From positions 371,102-435,101 of the forward strand of contig PYSS01000016.1 in NCBI GenBank assembly GCA_003049465.1: a stretch of DNA of 64,000 nucleotides, read 5' to 3'. Below, in pieces: positions 40,763 through 52,602 of this stretch. The stretch is from Magnaporthiopsis rhizophila (Eukaryota; Ascomycota; Sordariomycetes; Magnaporthales; Magnaporthaceae). The notes beneath the pieces were generated by a model. The model saw nothing but the letters and a program-made list of their open reading frames with translations, was not told the DNA's origin and ran no database searches. Position numbers and translations under genes: made by a program. How positions within the stretch are numbered: position 1 is the first letter of the stretch; each line of letters starts with the position of its first letter.

Positions 40763-43695
40763 ATGAGCGGCACTCGCCCGAACGCGGGCCTCCCGGCGTA
40801 TGTTGATGCTACCTGTTTTCAATCGCCCCCAGCGTGGACTTGTGCCTGCTTTCCGTAAAGGGGTTGTCGTCGCTGACTTTCTGATCCGCCAGCCAACCGA
40901 ATCTACGAGTAACAAGTACCTACCACTGGCCTACCCCGTCTTACGACCGTATATCGTTATCATCCATACTAACAAGCCTGCGCAGTCATTGCTGCCGATG
41001 GCCTCTACAAGCGAGACGTATTCCGTATGTGTCACCTTCATACCCCGCAACATGGTGAATGCCGCTGCCGTCGCTTCTCCGTTCGCTGACCCTCCGTCTT
41101 CAGGATTCCCCGACCCCTTCGCCGTCGCTACGATCAATAGCGAACAGACCAAGACAACATCAGTCTCGAAGAGAACCCTCAATCCCTACTGGAACGAGAG
41201 CTTCGACTTGTATGGTTTCCCCGCAAGCCCAAAGCCCACACTCAACAGCCGTATCGTCTACAGAACACCTGCTCACTACCTCTAATTCACGTCGCAGCCG
41301 CGTAACCGAGGACAGCATACTGGCTGTCCAGGTCTTCGACCAGAAGAAGTTCAAAAAGAAGGACCAGGGCTTTCTGGGCGTAATCAATATCCGGATTGGC
41401 GACATTATAGAGCTTGCGGCTGACGCCGACGGTGCGCCACCAAAATTACCATACCACTCCTCCGCTCCTTGGACTCGAGGCGCAGTCCCGCTGACCAAAA
41501 CCCCTTTCCGCGTGCAGACCAGATGCTCACCCGCGATTTGAAAAAGTCAACCGACAACCTCGTGGTGCACGGCAAGCTCATAGTAAACCTGTCAACCAAC
41601 CTGTCCACCCCAGCCCGCGGGCAGCAGCAGCTGTCGGTCCCCCACCGCCCGGGTGCTGCCACTCCCCAGGGCTCGTCTAGCTCGCTCGGCCCCGAAAGAC
41701 AACCCGACGGCCGCCCGACCTCGGCCATGTCGGGGCAAAACCCGAACCAAGGGTTCCCGCAGACCGCGCGTCCGGCCAGCATGACAGCCACGCCTGCCGT
41801 GGCGCAGAATGGCGCTCCCCAGCAGAATCGCCACAGCAGCGCTATGAGCCCGTTCGAAGATTCACAGGGCCGTCTCCCGGCCGGCTGGGAGCGGCGCGAG
41901 GACAATCTAGGCAGGACCTACTATGTGGATCATAACACTCGCACGACCAGCTGGAACCGCCCCACCGCGGCCGGCGGCGCGACCGAGACTCGCAACGCCC
42001 AGGAGGCGGCCACTCAGGTTGAGCGCCAGCGGCATCAGAACCGGACGCTGCCGGAGGACCGGACCGGTGCCAACTCTCCCAGCCTCCAGCAGCAGCAGGC
42101 TGTCGCGGCGGCCCAGGCGGCAAGCTCGCAGACCATGATGCACACTGGTGCCACCAGCCCCGGAACTGGCGAGCTTCCTCCGGGCTGGGAGCAGCGCTTC
42201 ACCCCCGAGGGCCGCTCATACTTTGTCGACCACAACACCCGCACCACGACCTGGGTCGACCCCCGCAGGCAGCAGTACATCCGCATGTACGGTGGACAGA
42301 ACAACGCGAACGGCACGATCCAGCAGCAACCCGTTTCGCAGCTCGGCCCTCTGCCCAGCGGTTGGGAAATGCGGCTCACAAACACGGCCAGGGTTTACTT
42401 TGTCGATCACAACACCAAGACCACCACCTGGGACGACCCTAGGTTACCGTCCTCGCTGGATCAGAACGTGCCGCAGTACAAGCGTGACTTCAGGAGGAAG
42501 CTCATCTACTTCCGCTCGCAGCCCGCAATGCGCATCCTGTCGGGCCAGTGCCACATCAAGGTGCGGCGTTCGCACATCTTCGAAGACTCGTTCGCCGAGA
42601 TATCGCGCCAGTCGGCCACGGACCTTAAGAAGAGGCTGATGATCAAGTTTGACGGCGAGGACGGTCTCGACTACGGAGGTCTTTCTCGAGAGTTCTTCTT
42701 CCTGCTCTCGCACGAGATGTTCAACCCCTTCTATTGCCTGTTCGAGTACTCGGCGCATGATAACTACACGCTGCAGATCAACCCCCACTCCGGCATCAAC
42801 CCGGAGCACCTGAACTACTTCAAGTTCATTGGTCGCGTGGTCGGGCTGGCTATCTTCCACCGCCGGTTCCTGGATGCTTTTTTCATCGGGGCTCTGTACA
42901 AGATGATGCTCGGCAAGGCAGTGGCCCTGCCCGACATGGAGGGCGTTGATGCCGATTTCCACCGCTCTCTCCAGTGGATGATCGACAACGACATTTCGGG
43001 CGGTATTCTCGAGCAGACCTTCTCGACAGAAGACGAGCGGTTTGGCGTCATTACAGTGGAGGACCTGATCCCAAACGGGCGCAACATCGACGTGACCAAC
43101 GAGAACAAGAAGGAATACGTGGACCTGATGGTGAAGTGGCGGATCGAGAAGCGCATCGCGGAGCAATTCGAGGCCTTCAAGGTCGGATTCCACGAGCTGA
43201 TCCCGATCGACCTCATTAACGTCTTCGACGAGCGCGAGCTTGAGCTGCTCATCGGGGGTATTGCCGAGATCGACGTGGACGACTGGAAGAAGCACACGGA
43301 CTACAGGGGCTACACCGAGTCGGACGAGGTCATCCAGTTCTTCTGGCAGACGGTCCGGTCCTGGGATGGCGAGCAGAAGTCGCGTCTCCTTCAGTTCACA
43401 ACGGGCACCTCGCGTATCCCTGTCAACGGATTCAAAGACCTCCAGGGAAGCGATGGGCCGAGAAGGTTCACGATCGAGAAGGCTGGGGAGATCAACAACT
43501 TGCCCAAGGCACACACCTGGTATGTTTGATGAAGAGGCTCTTGCAGTTGCTGCCTTGTTTGAAGACTACAGTGCTGACATGCCAAAACTCCCCAGCTTCA
43601 ACCGACTTGACTTGCCACCATACAAGTCCCTTGAGGTCCTGCAACAGAAGATGACGATCGCTGTTGAAGAAACAATGGGTTTCGGTCAAGAATAA
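40763..43695 (+). CDS. RSP5: Rsp5/HulA, NEDD4-type HECT E3 ubiquitin ligase
   Basis: Seven exons: 40763-40797, 40893-40915, 40986-41024, 41104-41209, 41298-41431, 41518-43519 and 43596-43695; total 812 residues. The short 5' exons build a C2 domain (NLRVTIIAADGLYKRDVF, then FPDPFAVATINSEQ, LNPYWNESFDF, SILAVQVFDQKKFKKK). Three WW domains follow, each opening LPxGWExR with a YFVDHNTRTTTW-type core. The HECT domain occupies the C-terminal half and ends in the catalytic segment KAHTCFNRLDLPPY with the active cysteine at residue 780 and the GFGQE C-terminus. Rsp5 ubiquitinates membrane permeases via arrestin adaptors, and RNA polymerase II. Oddities: exon 2 is only 23 nt, and the catalytic cysteine codon is split TG|C by the last intron. 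All domains are intact. Confidence 0.95.
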
Positions 43696-44244
43696 TCAGA
43701 TTCTTGTGTTACCGGCAGGGTTTGTTTCATCGAGAGCACTATGGCATTTTCTCTTTTGTTCTTTCTTCCTTCCCCGGTGCCGCCAATTTTGAGGGCCGTC
43801 GTGGATACCCCTTTCATATACAGTGCCGACATGTAGGAGACCGGAAGAACTGGCGAGGAGGCATGTGAACCCTTTTGGAAAGATGGGGCGAAGATCACTC
43901 CAGGTACCCTGTGCGTTTAACAACCACCTCGAGCAGGTTGAATCGCAGAAGAACACACCGAGAGGGAAAAACCACCAGCGGATCGTCTTTCGGTTTTTCC
44001 CTGGTCAGAGCCGGTCTGCCTGACATCGTCCGGTCCCTTCGACGTCGGGGAAATACGTACGCGCCCCGTCATGAAAAAAAAGCAGGGTATATACGCATCG
44101 GGACTCAGCGTCCGTCAATGGCAAATGGCATGTATGCACAATTTGGGGAGGTTGCATTGTGTTTTTTTCCGATTGGAGATGAGAAGGAAAGCTGTTGATG
44201 GACTGTTAGAATCTGGCGTCGAGGAGTTTTTTTCCTTTCTTTTT

Positions 44245-44280
<36 letters not shown>

Positions 44281-44798
44281 TGGAGTTATCATTGCTCCCG
44301 TTTTCACATTTTGACACACACACTCTCTCTCTCTCTTGCTTCCAATTTGATATTTTACTCTTTAGTTTCTTCTTGTAGCTTTAGCCATAGGGTCAAACCG
44401 ACTATCTTAGCTCATAGGAACCCAATTCGAGGAGCCTGTTATCCGCATGCACCAGATTGATATTTGTATATGTGCGTGTGCTATGCACAGGCAGATGTTT
44501 TCCCATCCTTAGCTTCCAAACACGCCGATACTGATACGGGAGGGCATGCATAAAGTCTCCAGGGCAAGATGTAATTAGGTAGACAGCGTAAACCAGAAAA
44601 CCAAAGCCAAAAAGAAAAAAAGAAAAAAAAAGACAAAATATACACAAAGCGGTCATTGAGGGCATGCTAGCAAACACGGTGGAAATGGCTTGGCGTTGAT
44701 GAGGATGAGTAGATAAAAATGAGGATAGGGTGTTGATGGGCAAGACCAAAGTGGAAGGGGAGATACGGAAAGGGAAATAAAGTAAAGACAAGGCCGGC
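43696..44798. other. Convergent 3' region of RSP5 and the Ted1-type gene
   Basis: 1.1 kb of 3' UTR-like DNA with a 33-nt T run at 44247-44279 and an (AC)/(TC) microsatellite just after it (about 44314-44336). No gene. Confidence 0.65.
44247..44279. repeat. Poly(T) run, 33 nt
   Basis: Uninterrupted T homopolymer in the convergent RSP5/TED1 3' region. Confidence 0.95.
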
Positions 44799-47057
44799 CT
44801 ATCCCTTCCAGGCAAGCCAGGCCCATATGCAGACCACCATCCACACAACCCGCCACAAGGTCGCGACAAACTCGTGGCCTATGGCGGCCAGGCCCGACGG
44901 ACGCGCGGGGCGACGGGCGGCCTTCCACTTGCCGTTGGCGCTGTAGCCGTAGACGTCGTAGTCGAGGTCGTCGCTGTGGATCTCGATCCGGGGCGACCGC
45001 GACGGGTCCGAGTTGGCGCCCCAGCCCCATTTGCCGCCGCTGGACTTGGACTGGCGCTGCGACGAGTGCCGCATCTTCCCGCTCGCCGAGGACGACATGC
45101 CCGCCGGCCTGCCATTGGACCTGCCGCCACCGTCGTAGCCGTAGCCGTTGCTACTGCTCTGGTTGTTCCGCGACACCAGCGGCGACGGGGTGGAAAAGCC
45201 CGAGCCGCCCGAGTTGGCGGACCCCCACTTCTTGTTTCCGTGGTCGTCGTCGCCCTTGGCCTTGAACATGGGCAGCAGCGCCGCGGCCGACCGGCGCAGT
45301 GGCGGCAGGGCGAAGGGCGTCAGGCCGAGGACGGGCACGAGGGAGGCACGGACGCCCAGGACGACGATGGTCATGACGAGGAAAACGGCGTAGCGGGTGA
45401 AGGTGTGGAACTGGCTGGGTAGGAGGCAGAGGTGGGTCTGCAGGGTGGTCTCGGGGGCGCCGGGCAGCGGCTTGCCTTCGGCATCGATCGGGTTGTAGAG
45501 GCTGACCATGAGGAAGCCCGGTGTGGGGACGCCCATGGCCATGCTTATGCTCTTGACTGTGATCTCGCGCACGTTGGCCTGCTTCGAGTCGTGCGTCAGC
45601 TCGCAGTAGTCGTGGTCGTCGCCCGAAAAGGCGTGCACCACATTGCCGATTTTGCTGATGAGGTCGGTCGAGTCCTGCTCGCTGAGCACGTTCTGGTACT
45701 GGTATCCTCCCGAGACCGAGATGGCGTTGCGGTGGTCGGGGAAAACGGGCCCCTTCTCGCCCTTGGGTGGCTTGGCCGGCGGCCAGTGCTCCCTCAGGGG
45801 TCCGCATGGGGTGCCCGGAGGCCGGTAGAGAGGCACGTGGGTCAGAAGGATCGAGGGGAGGTCCGGGCCGTCAGAGCCCGAGACGAGCTTCGGAGAATCT
45901 TCAAAGTCGGCTTGGGCGAGCTCCTCGACGCGGTGGGGGAACTGGACTTCCTCGACACGGTGCTGCTGGTGCCGCAGCTCCTTGGCGACAGCCTTGCGCT
46001 TGATCCAGGCCACGCTCTCGAGGAAGTTCTGCGTCGGCGCGAAGATGCCCCCAACCACGCCGCGCTGCTCCGATGTGTCGGCGCTGAGCGAGACGGTGTC
46101 GACCGAGACAAAGGTGTGGTTGCCTATGACGTCGACCCGATTGCCCTCCCCGAAAAACATCTCGAACCGGTCTCGCACCGGTACCTTGACCTCGGAGCCG
46201 AACCCGAGGTCGTGGTTCCCAGGCAGGCTCGTGATGATCCTTGGGCCCCGCTCGCCAGCGGTCCCATGGTACGTCCTTGCAGCCTTCCTCCATGGGTCTA
46301 GGAAGATGTTGCCGAACCTCCCGTATTCCTTCAGCCAGAAGTCATGACCGTAGCGCTTGTTCCACTTCCTCAGCAGCGCTTTCTCGTCTTCTCGCCGATG
46401 GCTCCAGGCGGGGTCCTTGAACTCGCCGTGGTTCGTCTTCCACTCGCGGCCGCCGTCGAACAGGTCGCCAAGGAAGAAGACAGTGGTGGGGCGGAGCTGG
46501 GAGACAAGCTGGTTGTAGGATCGGCGGAGGTAGTTATCAGTGACGAGGTATGTCAAGGGGTTGACTGGCCATGGCCTGCCAGGGTACGAATGGGGATCGA
46601 TCAGCTGGGGATCAGCCACCAGCACGACTCGGTGCGGAGTGATGCCGGCAGGCTTTTTGGTTTTTAAAGGCTGTTAGCAGTGAAAATGGTGCAGAGGCGC
46701 ACCACTGTTAGAGACACAGAGAGCGACAATGCTTACCCACTTCTCCCACTTGTCCCAGCGGCACTGCTCGACCTTTGTGCCAAAAACCCAGCGTTCACCC
46801 CAGAGCAGGATGAGAAGCCACATGGCAACCATTAAGTGGGGGAAGCTGAGCAGGCGGCGCGAGGTCAGGTTGCGGCGGAACTGGAAGGCGGCGCGCGAGG
46901 CGAGAGCGAGGGCCAGGTGCCAGGCAGGCCCCCTTGCGAAGCTGGCAGCGAAGCGGATGCCACGGGCAGCCAAGGCGCGGAGCTCGTCGACGATGGAGTT
47001 ATCGTCCGAGGGAGATCTGCGCGATGCCCAGGGGGAGCCATTTCTGTACGGAGCCAT
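44799..47057 (-). CDS. TED1: Ted1/Cdc1-family ER metallophosphoesterase
   Basis: Two exons, 46737-47057 and 44799-46670 (66-nt intron), 730 residues. The N-terminal region is basic, with one hydrophobic helix (LMVAMWLLILLWGERWVFG). The calcineurin-like phosphoesterase motifs come in order: VADPQLID, FLGDLFDGGRE, LPGNHDLGFG, LLTHVPLYR and FSGDDHDYCELTH, supplying the Asp/His/Asn ligands of a two-metal centre. A membrane helix (AVFLVMTIVVLGVRASLVPV) precedes a Ser/Gly-rich cytosolic tail, and a final hydrophobic segment (WMVVCIWAWLAW) ends the protein. Ted1 and Cdc1 act in the ER on GPI anchors, removing ethanolamine phosphate so that GPI proteins can leave. Ted1 fits better than Cdc1 from the overall layout, but I cannot separate them firmly. 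Confidence 0.85.
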
Positions 47058-48219
47058 GGCGAGACGCGGCGGAAGCCATGGACGGCCTGCTGGCGCACAA
47101 CGACGGACGGCGCAGGTCCGGATCGGTGCGGCGTGGAGTCGGGCGCCGGGCGGATGGTGGTCGTGGGACGAACAAGGTGTTGTCGCGGGTACAGGCCGGG
47201 TTGGAGGAGTCGGACGGGGATGTCTTGGTGCTTGGATAGGTGTCTAGGGATAGAGCTGGGAGAGCTTCGTCTCAACAGACATGCAAATTGGGCGGCAGGC
47301 ACTGCTGTCCTGTCCTCTCGTGGACGTCGGGACTCTGTCTGCAGCGGATTGGACGACAGTTGGTGCGTCGTCCCTCCGGCCACTTTTTCCGTCAAGGGGC
47401 CTTCCTGCAGCAGGAAACAGGGGCTGGCTGTGGGCGCGTGGGACGTCAGGTACGATCTGGGCTTGGACCAGACGCTCAACTTGGCGGCGGCCCGCGCCCC
47501 ACTTGCCCCAAAAAGTGCAGGTGCATCGTCCGTTGTTCAGCCGTGCATGGCCTGCCGAGTGCTCCGGGCCCAGACTCGTTCATATAATCCAATGGCAACT
47601 ATTTTATACGTGTTAGCTTACTGCTGGGTAAGTCGAGTAGATATGTAAACAGTCGATGCGATAGAGGGGAAAAAAAAAAAAAAAGTGTTGAGTATTGAAG
47701 TTCTTGGAGATTCTGGCAATAAAATCAGATCTAGAGTTTGCCTGTTCCCGACTCCACCCGCTGCTGATTGGCTGGAACAGCGGCTTGCACCGGCCTCGGG
47801 CTAAAATGGATGCTCGGAGAGCATCATCGAAAAACCGATCCACAGTCGTCATTGACGATCCTGCACGGGCAAAATCAAATCGGGGATGACCCGCCGACTT
47901 CGGGACGGGCGCTGGGAAAACCGAGAACCATCCCACCCGACCCAGCAATCACACCCGCCGGGCGCCGCACCCAAACCCAAACGCAATTGAGCAGAACAAG
48001 CTTGTTCCGACCTCCCTGAATCAAACCCCGGACTTTTGCCCTCATCGCAGCCTAGCTCGGAGCGGCAATCCGAAGCTTCCGTCCGGTTGGCAAGGATCAG
48101 AATCTGCGCCGGGGTTGGCGGCTGCATCTGCCGCTAACCACCCATCTCTTCCCACTACCGCTGACACCAGACGGCCTGGCGCGCGCTCGCTGAGAATGCG
48201 AGCGTAGCCTCCGGTCGTT
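47058..48219. other. Divergent intergenic region between TED1 and MTM1
   Basis: 1.16 kb promoter region with a 16-nt A run at 47670-47685. A minus-strand frame that overlaps the MTM1 start (48042-48575) is a shadow. No separate gene. Confidence 0.6.
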
Positions 48220-49686
48220 ATGGCGTCACTGGCCTCTGGCTCTGCTCCGCCCAGCCTGGGCGATCCAACTGACCATGGCTCCGCGCCTCCGACGCTCGCC
48301 AGGATCCTTCCCAGGGCCGACTCCACGACCGTGCCCCAGGGTGCCGTCCCCGGCCTCTCCGCCGGAGACGAGCCAGGTGAAATAACTGCTGTCCAGAAGA
48401 TGCTGTCTGCGATATCAGGTAGTCTTTTGACTGGCCTTCTTGGTATGCTCGATACACCCTTGCTTTCTATGCTTCCCTCCCCTCCTTGCCGCCAGCTGGC
48501 TGACACTTTGGGTATAGTGACACCCCTCGACGTGGTGCGCGTGCGACTGCAGTCACAAAACGTCCCAAAACCCACGATGGAACCCTACAGGCTTCCCCAG
48601 GCAAGCCCCAGCCCTTTCCGACCCTCCAATCTCGGCGTCACGGCATGCTGCCGTGAGGTTTTCTTCATGAACAACAACGCCGAGGTTTGCGTGGCCGGGC
48701 CTCGGCTCCAAGGGGCCCCCACCCCGGGCTCTGACGGTGCCGCTGTCGCTTGCGCAGTGGAGCAGGCCGAGCAGAGAACGTACACTTCGACAATAGATGG
48801 CCTGAGGAAAATCGCACGGAACGAAGGCGTGACTACCCTGTGGCGCGGCCTGTCGCCTACGCTTCTCATGGCAATACCAGGCAATATCATATACTTCACC
48901 GGATACGAGTGGTTACGATACAACCGAGAGAGCCCCGTGTATAGGACGGTCAAGGAGGACTACGCCCCGCTCGCAGCTGGATCCGTGGCCAGGATACTAG
49001 CTGCGGCAGCCGTCAGCCCCATCGAGCTCTTTCGCACGCGGCTACAGGCCTCCCACGGCTCGTCGGCGGCAGGCCATGTGGCCGACACCTTCCGGAGCAT
49101 CCGAGAAATGGTTGGCAGCCAGGGCTACCGCTCGCTGTGGCGCGGACTGACGCTGACTCTCTGGAGAGACGTGCCATTCTCGGGCATGTACTGGTGGGGT
49201 TACGAGGCCATCCGGGGAGGACTCACCGACGCGCGAGAACGGCATAGGGGTCGCAGCCGCGAACCGGACGAATCGCGCGGGCGGGCCAGGCGGAGGTCAC
49301 AGAGTCGCGAGAACCATACCGACACATTTGTGGACAGCTTTACAGCCGGGGCGCTGTCTGGCGCGCTCGCATCGGTGGCAACCACACCCTTCGACGTTGG
49401 GAAGACCCGTACCCAGGTGTACCAGAGTGCGGCTGGCAGGGCAGTCTCTGCGGCCGGCAAGGCGGCGACCGCGGCCCCTGAGGAACGGACCATGGTGCAG
49501 TTGCTGTGGCACATATTCAGAAGCGAAGGTGTTCCTGGCCTTTTTAAGGGCTGGATTCCACGAACGCTTAAGGTGGCGCCTGCGTGCGCCATCATGATAA
49601 GCAGCTACGAGGTGGGCAAAAGGACGTTTCGGAGTATGAACGAGCGTGCTCTGCTCAAAGACGTGGGCTCCGAAACGCAAGGATAG
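48220..49686 (+). CDS. MTM1: Mitochondrial carrier Mtm1 (SLC25A39/40-type)
   Basis: Two exons, 48220-48442 and 48518-49686 (75-nt intron), 463 residues. After a disordered N-terminus the first carrier repeat starts (KMLSAISGSLLTGLLVTPLD). The three mitochondrial-carrier signatures are TPLDVVRVRLQSQ, SPIELFRTRLQ and TPFDVGKTRTQVY. The hallmark of the Mtm1/SLC25A39 branch is the long first matrix loop with LGVTACCREVFFMNNNAEVC, whose cysteines are thought to bind an iron-sulfur cluster and whose animal relatives import glutathione into mitochondria. Yeast Mtm1 is needed for manganese loading of Sod2 and for iron-sulfur homeostasis. An Arg/Ser-rich insert (DARERHRGRSREPDE) lies in the loop before the third repeat. 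The splice restores LL-VTPLD. Confidence 0.92.
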   Translation: MASLASGSAPPSLGDPTDHGSAPPTLARILPRADSTTVPQGAVPGLSAGDEPGEITAVQKMLSAISGSLLTGLLGMLDTPLLSMLPSPPCRQLADTLGIVTPLDVVRVRLQSQNVPKPTMEPYRLPQASPSPFRPSNLGVTACCREVFFMNNNAEVCVAGPRLQGAPTPGSDGAAVACAVEQAEQRTYTSTIDGLRKIARNEGVTTLWRGLSPTLLMAIPGNIIYFTGYEWLRYNRESPVYRTVKEDYAPLAAGSVARILAAAAVSPIELFRTRLQASHGSSAAGHVADTFRSIREMVGSQGYRSLWRGLTLTLWRDVPFSGMYWWGYEAIRGGLTDARERHRGRSREPDESRGRARRRSQSRENHTDTFVDSFTAGALSGALASVATTPFDVGKTRTQVYQSAAGRAVSAAGKAATAAPEERTMVQLLWHIFRSEGVPGLFKGWIPRTLKVAPACAIMISSYEVGKRTFRSMNERALLKDVGSETQG

Positions 49687-51434
49687 GGCCGCAACCGCTA
49701 AGCAGGCATATACGCCATCACCAACTTGCTCATGTACTTATTTTGTGATCTATATGCTTTCTTTTTGAGCGTTGGGAGAACCTGGGGGCTCACTGGGTGG
49801 GTGGCATGTAGGGAGAGGCCGGCGTTTGGCGCGCACGGATAATCTCCCTGGACTTGATTTTGAGCATTTGGCGTTCATAGACTTAACGACACCCAAAATT
49901 CTATGTATAATCAAAAGCAGTCTTCTGGAGGGAGGTTGGTAGTCACTAGTATTTACCTTAGGTACCTACGTATTGATGGATGTAGATTATAATTTCAGAA
50001 GGACATGCACCCTCGTCCTGTTGCCTGCTCGGCAAGACACAAAGTTCCAGGCTAGCCTGGCTGCAAGCATGTTCGATTGGATGGTGGTGTGTTCGACTCC
50101 CTGGCTTGGTTGACGGTGCTGGGATGCGCGTTGAGGTAACGACGCGTCGGAGAAGCGCCACCGGCTGGGCTCGGCGTGCGCGCGTGACATTGATCTCAAT
50201 TAAAGCTGGACAGAAAGAAAAAAAAGGTAGGCCCGCAAAAACGCGCTCGCGTGACGCGCGGATGAAAGTGGTGATCGACGCACAGTGCAAACATTTTAAT
50301 ACACCAAAAGTGCAAAAGAAGTGGAGAACTACCTCCAGACACTCTCTCCAGGAACATCAGGAGCCACAAGCAAACTATTCAAACTACAGATTGCGCTGCT
50401 TGATAAATATGAAATCAATTTTTAAAAATATTTGCGGCTTTTGATTACAAATATATCTACTTTTTACTGGTATTTTCCCGAAATTGACGAGGTTGTGGAA
50501 GAATGAATCCCCTGGCTCAGGTCACTTTCCTTTGGTGTACCTCTTTTTTTTTTGTCGCGGGGGTGCCAACCTCCCTTTATCTAACGCACGTGCCAACAGT
50601 AAGCCTACCCCCTGCCGCCCGTGTCAATTATTAAAAACTCACGTTTCTTATATTTTATTCAACAAAAGCCTGCGTTTCGCACAGCAAGGTCGTTAGTAAG
50701 GCGTTATCGTCGCGACGGTTTCGGTCACGGTAATAAAAAATAGATAGGGTTACGTTGCACCCGCACCGTGTGCCACCCCAACGTTGGGAGTGAAAGGTGC
50801 TACGGGATCTTTTCTGTCGTCCCACAGTCACTCGCCCGCTATTTTTGCAGTGGCGCCATGCATAGCTTTAATCGTGCGGCTAAGGATGGCTTGACAGTTG
50901 AGACTTCAGCTTGGGTCACTGTAAAAGTGCACAATGTAACTGGGGAATTGGTATGATGATTAGCGGATGGACTTCGTATTGTGCAACGGCGCTATCTCAA
51001 GAATAAACAGGCAACTTCCGCCCTCGCCTCAGCAGCGCAGGGCTCCCTGTTGGGTGGCTGGCAGCCTGGAGTGCCGATGCTCAGCCGCTTCCCCAGGTGT
51101 GCTCCACAAGGCCAAGGGATCAACATGCAACCTCCACTCCCTGCCTGGCGACTGGGCCGCCCCTGCTGCTGGAACGGAGAGCGAACTGGCGTGTGACCGT
51201 GCTCGCCCAGCCCTGGCTTCTGTCCCAGAAAAGCTCAGACTGGGGACAGAACCGCGTTCTGATCATAATCTACATCAATCCCGCGACTACTTCCTCCACA
51301 TATCCGCATTGTTCGAACAACGATATAGGCGTCATCTGTACCTTTTGGCCGGATTCTCCCGCGTCTCCTTGGCACGCCATAGTAACCGTCGGATATACCA
51401 CCTGTCGACTTTCAAGCTCGCATATCCAAGCGTT
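49687..51434. other. Intergenic with an AT-rich island, between MTM1 and UNG1
   Basis: 1.75 kb. Around 50270-50760 the base composition drops to AT-rich with scattered short frames, unlike its surroundings, which may be decayed repeat DNA. An inverted repeat, TACCT-T-AGGTA, lies at 49954-49964. A tRNA B-box-like string (GTTCGACTCC, about 50091-50100) has no cloverleaf. Confidence 0.5.
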
Positions 51435-52602
51435 ATGGCTTCACTCAAGAGGAAAGGGGGCAGCCTGGCCGCCGGCGGAACCAAGAAACTCAAGAACACC
51501 AGCATCACGTCCTTCTTCGAGGCGCCGAAAGCCGGTGCCGGAAACGCCGGAGCGGCAGGCGCGCCCGAGCCCGCCCGCGTCAAGTTCAATAAAAATGAGT
51601 GGGTCAAGAGCCTCACCGACGAGCAGAAGGAGCTGCTCAAACTGGAGATCGACACTCTGGACGAGAGCTGGCTGGCTCTGCTCCAGGACGAAATTAAGGC
51701 CCCGTACTTTCTCAACCTCAAGAGGTTTCTGAACCGTGAGGCCGCCGCCAACAAGACCGTTTTCCCGCCCAGGCAGGATATCTACTCATGGTCAGCATAC
51801 AATACCGCCGTGCCCCCGCTCCAACGTGGCCGGTTCCGATTGCTGACCCGAAATTCTCTCCCCTCTATATAGGTCCCGCCACACCCCGTTCCATAGCGTC
51901 AAAGTCGTCATCCTGGGCCAGGACCCATATCACAACCACAACCAGGCTCACGGGCTGGCCTTCTCGGTGCGGCCGCCGACCAAGGCGCCGCCGTCGCTGA
52001 TAAACATGTACAAATGCCTCGAGAACGACTACCCGTCCTTCAAGAGGCCCCCGAACAGCGGCGGCCTGCTCACGCCCTGGGCCCAGCGCGGAGTGCTGAT
52101 GCTCAACACGTGCCTGACGGTGCGGGCGCACGAGGCCAACTCACACGCCGACCAGGGCTGGAAGAGATTCACGCAGTGCGTCATCAAGCTGGTTGCGGCC
52201 CGGCGCTCGCGTGGCGTCGTCTTCATGGCCTGGGGCGCCCCCGCGGCCAAGACCGTCCGGGACGCCGGGGTGAACGCGTCGCTCCACCTGGTGCTCAAGG
52301 CGGTCCACCCCAGCCCGCTTAGCGCGCACCTCGGCTACCTCAAATGCGCCCACTACAGGCTCGCCAACGAGTGGCTGATCCAGCGCTACGGCGAGGATGC
52401 CGAGATCGACTGGGCACTCGTCCCTGGCAACTCAACCCTCAAGGCGAAGGCGCCTGCTGCTGCCGAAGCCGAGGGCGATGTGGACGAGGACGCAGAGGAG
52501 GCCGAGAGGGAAGCGGCGGCAAAGGTGGAAAGTGTCAAAGTGGAAGTCAAGAAGGAAGTCGTCAAGGGCAACGAAGAGAATGAAGACCCCGCAAAGGCTT
52601 GA
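51435..52602 (+). CDS. UNG1: Uracil-DNA glycosylase (family 1)
   Basis: Two exons, 51435-51790 and 51873-52602 (82-nt intron), 361 residues. The N-terminus is basic (MASLKRKGGS, KKLKN), fitting nuclear or mitochondrial targeting, and contains NTSITSFF, close to a PCNA-interacting box with N replacing Q. The catalytic core shows VVILGQDPYHNHNQAHGLAF, where the Asp of GQDPYH activates water, then GLLTPWAQRGVLMLNTCLTV, and the leucine-loop motif HPSPLSAH that pushes uracil out of the helix. It excises uracil from DNA as the first step of base-excision repair. The C-terminal 70 residues are an acidic and lysine-rich extension (DVDEDAEEAERE) absent from the compact bacterial enzyme. All catalytic motifs are intact. 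Confidence 0.95.

Noticed and set aside
42444..43514. 356-codon minus-strand frame opposite the HECT domain of RSP5
   Set aside because: A mirror of the conserved HECT coding sequence, with no family-like sequence.
50080..50130. tRNA-like B-box GTTCGACTCC
   Set aside because: Flanking sequence does not pair into T-arm or acceptor stems.
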